Positions 53,695-64,000 of a DNA stretch of 64,000 bases are shown here, piece by piece. Positions within the stretch are counted from its first letter, which is position 1. Each line of letters begins with the position of its first letter. Under the pieces are notes generated by a model. The model worked only from the letters and a program-made list of their open reading frames with translations, ran no database searches and was not told the origin of the DNA. The stretch comes from Oasisia sp. SBJ-2009 (taxonomy: Eukaryota > Annelida > Polychaeta > Sabellida > Siboglinidae), in contig OZ024866.1 in the NCBI GenBank assembly GCA_964017155.1, positions 24,090,730 to 24,154,729 of the forward strand, given 5' to 3'. The translations under genes and the position numbers were made by a program.

Positions 53695-54584
53695 GCTGAT
53701 TTCAGAGCGTTTGTCGCCGTCCTATCAACGAATGTCCGCTCAGTCTAGCGTAGTTTATCACAACGGTTAGTCGAAACACACTGTCAGACAACTCGTACGA
53801 AATTTGCGTACGATGGCAGATATACAGGTCACGTTGTTGTGGCACGTGATCGTGTCGTGCCTACACCGGTGTCGCGTCAAATAGGTTGCGCAGCAAAATT
53901 GAGTCCGTTGTTTCGCAACTTGAGTCGCAGTAAATGCGATCAAAATGTCACTAGTTAATTTGTGATGCTTTTGTCTAAGTTCGGAACATTCAGCGATGTG
54001 AGAACAAATGAACATAGGACACGGTTTTTACTGCGGGCCGTATTCGGCGCGACACATTTTATTGTTTTGTTTTTATCTAAACAATGGCCTGTTTCACGAC
54101 GGATGGTCGCTACGGCTTGCATCGGTTTTAGTTTCGGACATTTGCTGGTCGGGCGGGGCGGCATCGGGGTGGCCTTAGCAGCGACCGTGACGGCGGCGAA
54201 GCACTGGACAGTACTTTCCGACACTAAACCACAACTCCGGTGGGACGGGGCCCTTCCAGAACCTGACCGCTCTACGACTCCCAGTCGTAGCAACTTACAG
54301 CGAGCAGACAGACGAACACGTCGCGTATTGTTCTGGCTTTTACATGGAACACGACTCGTGTGTTTGTTTCTGTTTTTTAATCCCAGCGGTTCTAGAACGG
54401 CCCGCCTCCCACCGGAAGTAGTGCGTGCGCATGCACGCGCGGACTTTCATATGCAAAAGAAACCGGTTACTAGACGCATTTATCTCTGTGAACAGAATGA
54501 GACGTGTATTGCTATTATGTTGTTGATATTGTCTGGAATATTGTAGTGATTCCTGGGCGCCCATCCTTGTTTATGGATTGATGA

Positions 54585-54590
54585 AATAAA
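54585..54590 (+). promoter_or_regulatory. Polyadenylation signal AATAAA (candidate, MEF2)
   Basis: AATAAA in ATGAAATAAATATG, with a GT-rich stretch about 20 bases on. It coincides with the change from CpG-rich to AT-rich, repeat-bearing DNA. Probable MEF2 transcript end at about 54605. Confidence 0.5.
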
Positions 54591-54847
54591 TATGATAATA
54601 CGATAACGTGTACCATGTGCGTTTAGTTTCCTCAGAAAGTGGTGTTAAAGTGGGTAAATCGAGGTAAATCACCGACACCGTGAACGGGCCCATCTTGGTC
54701 CATGCAACCAATCAAAACCTAGCTTCTATCTGCATTTTGGTAAAGTATTAGGTCATAAAGTCGTCTGCTGGTTCAGCTGTCATAACAGAGAGCCAAGCGG
54801 TTCACTAAGTGCCTTACGTCGGTTTACAACGAAATCACGACAGCAAT

Positions 54848-54970
54848 ATGCCACACTGTTCCCCATACGCTTGTAGCAACAGTACAGGGAAAGACGGTAT
54901 CAGTAAATTGTCTTTTTGTTACCATTAGAATCAACCAGAACTGAAACAGTGGTCCAGTGGATTCGTTGGG
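54848..54970 (+). pseudogene. THAP zinc-finger fragment, decayed
   Basis: An ATG opens MPHCSPYACSNS, then GKDGISKLSF, fitting the start of a THAP domain: Met-Pro, C-x4-C, Asn, then hydrophobic/Phe. The frame hits TAG after about 26 codons and continues past it with NQPELKQW, also THAP-like, but the later C-x2-H is not seen. Likely a transposase or THAP-gene relic, close to other THAP-bearing debris. Confidence 0.5.
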
Positions 54971-55659
54971 ACAGTCACAGTGCGGATGCTAGACGACCGG
55001 GTTGTATTGACCCAACTATGAAAACGACCCCCCCCCCCTCCACCAGCCAAACTTCTCCCCACATATCTTACATACATATACATTCACTACGTTATAAAAT
55101 AAAATCACTTGCATTCTTCTAAAGAATAAAACTCACATAGCAAACGCGCAGATCTCGACGTCAATTTCGTCGGCCGCTCTGCGGTACCGTAAAATCGCTA
55201 TATTATAAAGTTAGCTTTACACGAAAGGCCGTTAGACGGCACGTTTGTGCGCGCGAATATTTATAAACTGTATTTACTGCACTCGCACGCGCGAAATAGT
55301 TTAATTACTTATAAATAATATAATAATAATTAATTATCATCACTATGATTTGCAGGAAATAATAAGTTTTATTATAATATAATAATATTGTATTTGTATA
55401 GCGCCACATCCATAATTGGTTGTGGCGCTTCATAATACTTTGCCATTAAAAAATACAATAAGAAGAAAACTACCCATTGATAATAAAAAATAAATAAATA
55501 ATGAAAATACCTGTGTCTATATAATTAACTAAAGTGACCTATCAGTATTAAAAAGAACCCATACAAATTCCATAACAACAATAGTAATAAATTAATGTAA
55601 AGGTAATATATAATTAAATGGTAAAATAATTACGACATAATAATTTTCACCCATTCAGC

Positions 55660-55709
55660 ACGCACACGCACACGCACACGCACACGCACACGCACACGCA
55701 CACACACAA
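55660..55709. repeat. (CACACG)n microsatellite
   Basis: About eight CACACG units and a short CA tail. Alternating purine-pyrimidine. Confidence 0.95.
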
Positions 55710-55740
55710 TTCTACATTTGATTCGAAAAATTCCGATTGA

Positions 55741-56020
55741 AAAGTGCTGCCACCTCACGGAGCCTGGTTAATCGAGGCTAGAAAAATGTAAGCACGCCGC
55801 TGCATGCGAGTTTATGCCTACACAAGGCGATCTGGCTGCAACGGAGTTGCAAGCAACCGTACCTCACGTTGCATACAACAGCGTTGCATAGTGTAAGCCC
55901 GCCTTAGACATCTATCGTTTTGGAGCTAGCGACCCCGAACACTCCACAGCAGATTTGTTGCTGATCTCGCCGCCTGGTGTAGCCTCGGTTACCCAGGCTC
56001 CGTGAGGTGGCAGCATCTTT
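55741..56020. mobile_element. 280-bp MITE with about 38-bp inverted ends
   Basis: The left end reads AAAGTGCTGCCACCTCACGG and the right end is the complement of nearly the same 38 bases, with a few mismatches. The interior (about 55782-55906, ending in CCCGCCTTA) and the next stretch to about 55945 recur at 61477-61665; the interior also recurs inverted at 62646-62757. No coding capacity. The right end abuts the next element directly. Confidence 0.8.
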
Positions 56021-56027
56021 ACAGGAC

Positions 56028-56560
56028 AAAAAAAGTTAACTGTTTCGTGGCATACACCTAATAGAGTTAATATAAAGTAACAATTTCCACATATACTCAA
56101 TTTTTTAACGCCAGCGGTTTACCAGAAAAATATTTTTTAACACCCAGCCATCCAAATACTATGCGCTACCCCATCTTACACGAAGAATGACGTCACGACG
56201 GTGATCGAGGCGCTCTCCACGTAGATTCCCTGCATGGGGTTTGGCTGTTGTCATGAAATGGCTGCAACTCGGCAACGCGCGTGACATGCTGATGACAGTA
56301 AATATAAAGTTGTCTATTATTGTTATCGCTGAAATCATCCCATCAACTGATGATACATGTCTACTTCAAAGCATTTCTCCTCAAAATGGAACGAGCAAAG
56401 TAAACTGCACTTGGACAGTACGCCCGCAAATCACCAATGTGAATCCATTGCTTCAATACTACCGGTTGTTTAAACTATTATTGCAACCGTATGCCGAACA
56501 CTAAGGCATAATTACTAAAGTTTACAGATTTAGATATACGGGGAACTTTGCCACCCTTTG
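56028..56560 (-). mobile_element. Truncated Kolobok-like element with THAP start
   Basis: The plus-strand left end matches the terminal repeat of the complete element at 62942-63773. Reading on the minus strand from the other side, an ATG at 56509 opens MP, a stop, then CSAYGCN, a THAP-like start broken by a nonsense mutation. The far terminal repeat is missing. The opposite-strand open frame (56241-56504) is antisense and not a gene. Confidence 0.65.
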
Positions 56561-58219
56561 CCTTGGTTAGTTTGGGGTTCTGTGCGTATATTACCAACAG
56601 CCTACGCCGCATCATGCCTGCCACTCGCCGGCAGCACAGTCATCAGTGACGGCATCAGCAGGCGCTTCCTAGCATTAATTATTGTTATTGTTCACATGTT
56701 TTTCTAGATCACATAACTTTTTATTTCACCCCAATATCTTCAGTAGAAGCAATTATAGTACCATTTTCTTGTGACCAGCTTCCTGGTCACAAGAAATGGA
56801 CAGAATTCAATACAAAAAAATCGCCCTTTTTCTGAGCACAAAAAGTGGAATTACGTCAGAAATACTAAAGATATCAAAACAATTCAAAAAGTTTCGTAAA
56901 CTGCATACCAAACTCTATCTTGTGGCATAATTTGAATGAGATTGAAGGTATTTGCTATCTCGTTATTCGAGTGTTGATTTTACAAACAAAAAGAGCATTC
57001 CATTCGGCAATATGATCGGTAAACGATAGTCATTTTGTAAGTTATGGCAAGATTTTTTTCTTCAGTCGCGTTGGCGTTGTTTACAAAAGCAATTATAATT
57101 TGAAACCTAACCGTCAAATAATGAAATATGACAAATTTGGATAAATGTTTTATTAGGTTAAAACTAACATATATGGCTACATTAGTTCCACAGGATCACT
57201 GTTGTGTGTTCTAAGATTTTTTTAATATGTAGCATGATGAAGTTATTTATTTTGTCATCATAATTGTTGAAGTTTACTTCAAAATCTGAAATGTAATTGA
57301 TTGCAACACAGACATTTTAATAACACACTTTATTCATACAATCATTCCATGTACAGTGCAGTTAATTTAATATTTTGTTATGGATCGGTTGTCAAGTGAT
57401 AATTTTAATGCAAGCAACATGCAGCATAATTCACAGATGGCTGCCATCTTAAAATTGTCTGCCCACAACAGGGTGTAAAATAAGACAATTAACAATGTGG
57501 AGTTTAACAATTAACTCCACATACGATTAGAATGATCTACAAAGAGGGTGCGTGTTAAACTAACAATTATCACACCTTGGAGGGCTACTGGGACAAGAAC
57601 TAGAGACATGGTGGTAAGTGGGGCAATACCCACCAGGCTACTGCCCGAGCTACCACTATTTCAAACCCTGTGTTAGAAGAAACAGTCGACTCGGGTTGTT
57701 AACTATGTCCAAGGTTGGAATTCCACAGTATATGATATACTTGATGGTATTTTAGAGATTGTTAATTCTGTTCATAACATTCTCATAACAACACTATCAT
57801 TTGGCTGCAGAACATAGCATTTAGAAAGGCAATGGTTTAATAGAAGCACTGCACATTACCTAACAGGTTAACATATAATGAGTGTTGTAAACAATTATTG
57901 AATAATCATAATTAACATTAAACATTTCCATTTATTAGTCACATAGTTCAAGATTTGAAAAGTTTCTGTCTGTCCCTACATTTTCACTGTTATGCATTTG
58001 CCATTATTGTTACAGTATTTCCTCCATGACTCAACAGTAAATATTACTTAAGGAACACAGTAATGTATAAAATATATTGTTTCAGATATATAATCTAGCA
58101 TTTATATGACCATGCTTACTTGATTAAGTATATGTTACTTGTACAGTGTGTTGAGCTTTCTGTGGCAAATATTAGTGTGACTTCCATGAAATCTGTTTAA
58201 CACTCCTTTCATCTTGCAG
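56561..58219. other. AT-rich gap before an orphan exon
   Basis: No exon, array or named element recognised. A perfect short inverted pair TGTGACCAG/CTGGTCACA lies at about 56772-56790. Confidence 0.5.
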
Positions 58220-58482
58220 ATGCCACATCGGAAGCCGAGGTGGCTTTATGGCTCGGTGGTGGGGGTGCGGCCATTTTGGCCGCGCTGCGCTTGGTTTTGG
58301 GGGTGTACTGGCTGTGGCTGCGGTTTCGCCGCGGTTACACGCCAGTTGGGATAGTGGCCCCTGTCGTCGGGGAGATGGCCCCCGTCGTGGTTGCAACCTC
58401 TCCTGATAGGATGAGCGTCGTCATCGAGATGGACGATTTGTACGAGGCGACTGCCCCCTGTGTGGCACCGGTGTATTGGCAG
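58220..58482 (+). CDS. Internal exon of an unidentified gene with a membrane segment
   Basis: Flanked by CATCTTGCAG and CAG|GTAAGT, and much more GC-rich than its surroundings. The open frame uses two bases to complete a codon, then 87 codons: ATSEAEV, a hydrophobic stretch containing AAILAALRLVLGVYWLWL followed by RFRR, then a Val/Pro-rich part with EMDDLYEATAPC, ending in phase 0. A basic RFRR right after about 20 hydrophobic residues fits a single-pass membrane protein with its C-terminal side in the cytoplasm. I do not recognise the family, and neighbouring exons were not found within 3 kb. Confidence 0.55.
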
Positions 58483-61451
<2,969 letters not shown>

Positions 61452-61453
61452 AT

Positions 61454-61665
61454 TTTGATTCGAAACATTCCGACTGAAAGGTGCTGCCACCTCACGGAGC
61501 CTGGTTAATCGAGGCTAGAAAATGTAAGCACGCCGCAGCATGCGATCTAATCTGGCTGCAGCGGAGTTGCAAGCAACCGTACCTCACGTTGAATGCAACA
61601 GCGTTGCATAGTGTAAACCAGCCTTCGACATCTATCGATTTGGAGCTAGTGCCCCGGAACACGCC
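61454..61665. mobile_element. MITE copy upstream of the secreted-protein gene
   Basis: Matches 55718-55945 closely, including the terminal AAAGGTGCTGCCACCTCACG and the GTTGCAAGCAACCGTACC interior, but lacks the right inverted end. It lies about 190 bp upstream of the start codon at 61852, so it may contribute to that gene's promoter. Confidence 0.8.
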
Positions 61666-61790
61666 AGACGAGGAAATATTATCGACCCGACCAGGAAGTT
61701 TACGGGGAATTCCACAGACCAGGACGTTTCCTGCGATTGGTTCAGGTAGACGAGGCGATCGAACAAGGTGACGTGGATTTATATATAATT

Positions 61791-61802
61791 ATATATATAA
61801 AT
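61791..61802 (+). promoter_or_regulatory. TATA-box candidate
   Basis: TATATATAAATT lies about 50-60 bases before the ATG at 61852, leaving room for a start site near 61825 and a 25-nt leader. The whole AT stretch (61778-61803) is nearly palindromic, so the exact element is uncertain. Confidence 0.4.
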
Positions 61803-61851
61803 TGCCATTCAGAATTACAGAGCCCATAGCAGTCAACGTTCAGGTGTAATC

Positions 61852-62145
61852 ATGTCTACAACTGTGTGGTCTCTACTGGCGGTGTGCGTGGTGGCGAGTG
61901 TCTTACACCGAGCACCAGTCGTGTCGCAGTGTACGACGAAACACTGCCACGACAGCGCCAGAGACGTGAGTACGCTGTCGGCCTTGATGGAACATCTGCA
62001 GGACACCGTCGAACTACAACAAGACTTGCTGGAACAGCAACGGAAAGAAATAGAACAGCAACGAAAACAGAACGACGATCAACAAAAACAGTTGACAAGG
62101 CATGAAGAGACGTTGTCGATTTTGAATATTAATTCGAAACATTAA
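61852..62145 (+). CDS. Secreted coiled-coil protein, likely first exon of a fibrinogen-related gene
   Basis: Opens with MSTTVWSLLAVCVVASVLHR, a clear signal peptide, then APVVSQC and CTTKHC with two Cys. From about residue 45 to 90 follows a strongly heptad-like, Gln/Glu/Lys-rich coiled coil (LMEHLQDTVELQQ, EQQRKEIEQQRKQ). The frame stops at TAA after 97 codons. A strong internal donor, GAC|GTGAGT at 61966, is in phase 0 with the fibrinogen-domain exon at 62451. Signal peptide plus coiled coil plus fibrinogen domain is the usual layout of molluscan FREP/ficolin-like immune lectins. It could instead be a complete short secreted protein. Confidence 0.6.
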   Translation: MSTTVWSLLAVCVVASVLHRAPVVSQCTTKHCHDSARDVSTLSALMEHLQDTVELQQDLLEQQRKEIEQQRKQNDDQQKQLTRHEETLSILNINSKH

Positions 62146-62450
62146 GACAACATGTGCATACAATACACTCCTAATCATGTATGTTGATGGTGCGAATCTA
62201 CTTAACATTTGAAAGTTTCGATTTTAGAGGTGTGAAGGAATATGGTATTCTCCCCGATAGGATAAAACATGGTGCGGCCCCTGTGGTTGGCGCATTCGGT
62301 AGACATGATTGATTGTTGCTTGTTGCTTGAACTTATAATTAAACATATTCAAACTGGTATCTTCACACATATCATCCCCTGGCACAGCAAATGTTTGTAG
62401 TCTTGAATTATCCCAGAGTATTTACCAACGGTGTTCATTGCTGTTTCCAG
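62146..62450. other. Presumed intron before the fibrinogen-domain exon
   Basis: No exon encoding the expected N-terminal fibrinogen subdomain (the Cys..VYCDM..GGGW part) is found. It ends with the acceptor TTGCTGTTTCCAG. Confidence 0.45.
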
Positions 62451-62547
62451 GTCTTCCAACGTCGTGTTGACAACACCGTCGATTTCTACAAGTCTTGGAA
62501 CAGCTACAAAGAGGGCTTTGGAGATCTTACCGGGAACTTCTGGCTTG
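62451..62547 (+). CDS. Fibrinogen C-terminal (FReD) domain exon
   Basis: Between CTGTTTCCAG and the donor CTTG|GTGAGT, 32 codons read [13 protein letters not shown], then a short linker, then [15 protein letters not shown]. This is the signature core of the fibrinogen-related domain (VIQRRxDGSVDFxRxWxxYKxGFGxxxGEFWLGN), with a typical phase 1 exit. The domain binds acetylated or other sugar ligands in ficolins and molluscan FREPs. Later exons (calcium site and C-terminal half) are not visible in the last 1.4 kb, which is filled by transposons. Confidence 0.85.
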
Positions 62548-62645
62548 GTGAGTGAATTGCATATCATATTGTACTTCGGCTGCTTGTGAAACGAATGTTT
62601 AAGAGGCGTGCCAAGGGTTTTGACAAAAACTTGCATCGGCTTGGC

Positions 62646-64000
62646 TTAAGGCGGGTTTAAACTATTCAACGCGGTGAGGCACGGTTGCAACCAGATCGCC
62701 TTGTATAAACATAAAATCGCATGCAGCGGCGTTGTCGCGCTTACATTTTTCCGGTTGTTATAAACGTTCCGATTGATGTTTCTGCGCATGCGCGATAAAT
62801 ATAAAATCATCAATGTGCAGCGAAACGATAAAACAGTTTTGGTATAAATGCCACGAGCTGTTCGTTAACTCTCCTGTGATGATTACTGTGAAGCGTTGTT
62901 TAAAATATCGTTCAATACATAACAATATTACGTTTGTTTAAAGGCAAAAAAAAGTTAACTGTTTCGTGGCATACACCTAATAGAGTTAATATAAAGTAAC
63001 AATTTCCACATATACTAAATTTATTAACGTCAGCGGTTTACTCAGAATGTGACTTTAAAGTCTAAAATTCTAACGAAATCCACGATGGTCTAGACGCCGC
63101 CATTAAGTGAAGGGTTAATTTGGCTTGGCCATTCAGCGCGCGGCATTTTATGTCTGACCCTTAACCTGCGACGTTGTTAAGGGTCAACAACTTCGAGTCT
63201 TCGACAGTTCGTTCAGTTGGCGTGTCATCTAGCAGCTGCTTATAGACGTGTATCTAAATCTGTGGTTAAATCTATGGTAAACTTTAGTAATAATGCCTTA
63301 CTGTTCGGCATACGGTTGCAATAATAGTTGAAACAACTGGTAGTGTTGAAGAAATTGATTCACATTTGCGAGCGCCATGTTTGGAATCCCTCCAGTCCAA
63401 GTACAGTTCATTTTGCTCGGTCCATTTTTGAAGTAGACATGTATCATGAGTTGATGGGATGATTTCAGCAATACAATAATAGACAACTTTATATTTACCG
63501 TCATCAGCATGTTACGCGGGTTGCCGAGTTGCAGCCATTTCATGACAACAGGCAAACCCCATGCAGTGAATCTGCGTGGAGAGCGCCTCGATCACCGTCG
63601 TGACGTCATTCTTCGTCTAAGATGGAGTAGCGCGTAGTATTTGGATGGCTGGGTGTTAAAAAAAAAAATTCTGGTAAACCGCTGGCGTAAAAAAATTGAG
63701 TATATGTGGAAATTGTTACTTTATATTAACTCTATTAGGTGTATGCCACGAAACAGTTAACTTTGTTTTGCCTTTAAATCACTGTCACGGATTATAGCGC
63801 ACTACAGTCACGTGATTTGCGCTTGATATCGAAACATGCCTCAAAACTTGTTTGCCTCGTATTAATTTACGACAAATAGGCTAACTTTACATCCTAACGA
63901 ACAGCCTATGGTATTTATACCATAAATGCATTGTCGTTTCGCTGCACATTGGTGAGTTTACATTAATCGCACATGCGCAGAAAGTCAATCTGAACGTTTA
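62646..64000. mobile_element. Outer TTAA element, interrupted and cut by window end
   Basis: Starts after TTAA at 62646-62649 with GGCGGGTTTAAAC; its first 110 bases are the inverted counterpart of the MITE interiors at 55.8 and 61.5 kb. Sequence at 62760-62870 (AAACGTTCCGATTGATG, TTTCTGCGCATGCGCG) reappears inverted at 63893-64000, so the element's second arm is reached but its end is beyond the window. The 832-bp element lies inside. Confidence 0.65.
62938..63777 (+). mobile_element. Complete 832-bp Kolobok-like element with TTAA duplications
   Basis: TTAA at 62938-62941 and 63774-63777 flank termini AGGC...GCCT. Terminal inverted repeats are about 105 bp (62942-63048 and 63667-63773) with few mismatches. 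Inside, an ATG at about 63294 opens MPYCSAYGCNNS, the start of a THAP-type zinc finger, which then meets stop codons. TTAA target duplication together with a THAP-bearing transposase is the described combination of the Kolobok superfamily. Non-autonomous: no full transposase. Confidence 0.72.

Larger units (their letters stand above)
50721..54605 (+). other. Probable MEF2 3' untranslated region
   Basis: After the stop, sequence stays CpG-rich and GC-balanced to about 54600 and then turns AT-rich and transposon-laden. The first canonical AATAAA I find is at 54585, followed by GTGTACCATGTGCG. A 3.9-kb 3' UTR is in the range seen for MEF2 genes in other animals. It contains a TA-rich microsatellite (51129-51300), several GGTGGCG phrases (52828-53320) and a 194-codon open frame (53962-54546) with no recognised family. 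The extent is inferred from composition and signal. Confidence 0.5.

Noticed and set aside
56241..56504. 87-codon plus-strand frame similar to the minus-strand frame at 63298-63555
   Set aside because: The similarity is real but arises because both are copies of the same transposon; the frame is antisense to the THAP start.

Overview
The window is animal nuclear DNA: compact coding exons separated by large AT-rich introns with GT-AG splice sites, many minisatellites, tRNA-derived SINE copies and DNA-transposon remnants. It looks like a lophotrochozoan, most likely a mollusc, because of the MEF2 sequence type, a fibrinogen-related-domain exon beside a short secreted coiled-coil protein, and THAP-type transposon debris. 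The phylum is an inference.

The main gene is a single MEF2 (myocyte enhancer factor 2) transcription factor on the plus strand. Eight coding exons were joined by reading splice sites and phase: 24383-24436, 30020-30223, 39138-39290, 40952-41225 (or 41258), 42167-42324 (or 42375), 47627-47741, 49202-49349 and 50426-50720. All phases agree, giving 466 codons with the short donors and 494 with both long donors. The MADS box, MEF2 domain, a glutamine/alanine tract, a serine/proline-rich activation region, a SUMO/phospho motif and the conserved basic C-terminus are all readable. A long 3' untranslated region probably runs to a polyadenylation signal at 54585.

Layout: 1-3533 is a 73/75-bp satellite cut by the window edge. 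3534-24275 has no recognised gene; it holds a SINE, a 20-bp minisatellite and candidate regulatory sites and probably includes upstream sequence or noncoding 5' exons of MEF2. 24276-54610 is MEF2. Its introns carry a CpG-rich block with two full CRE palindromes (intron 1), 30-bp, 25-bp and 46-bp arrays (intron 2), a 223-bp duplication flanking exon 4, 50-bp and 31/35-bp arrays (intron 5), a TTAA-flanked MITE (intron 6) and a foldback element (intron 7). 54610-56560 and 62646-64000 are transposon clusters, including an 832-bp element with TTAA duplications, about 105-bp inverted repeats and a THAP-like N-terminus (Kolobok-like). Between them lie an unidentified membrane-segment exon (58220-58482) and what looks like the 5' part of a secreted fibrinogen-related protein gene (61852-62547).

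The most notable local structure is the 46-bp minisatellite directly abutting MEF2 exon 3. Each unit contains the intron's 3' splice acceptor plus the first six exon bases, so the true acceptor is the last of 15 near-identical ones.
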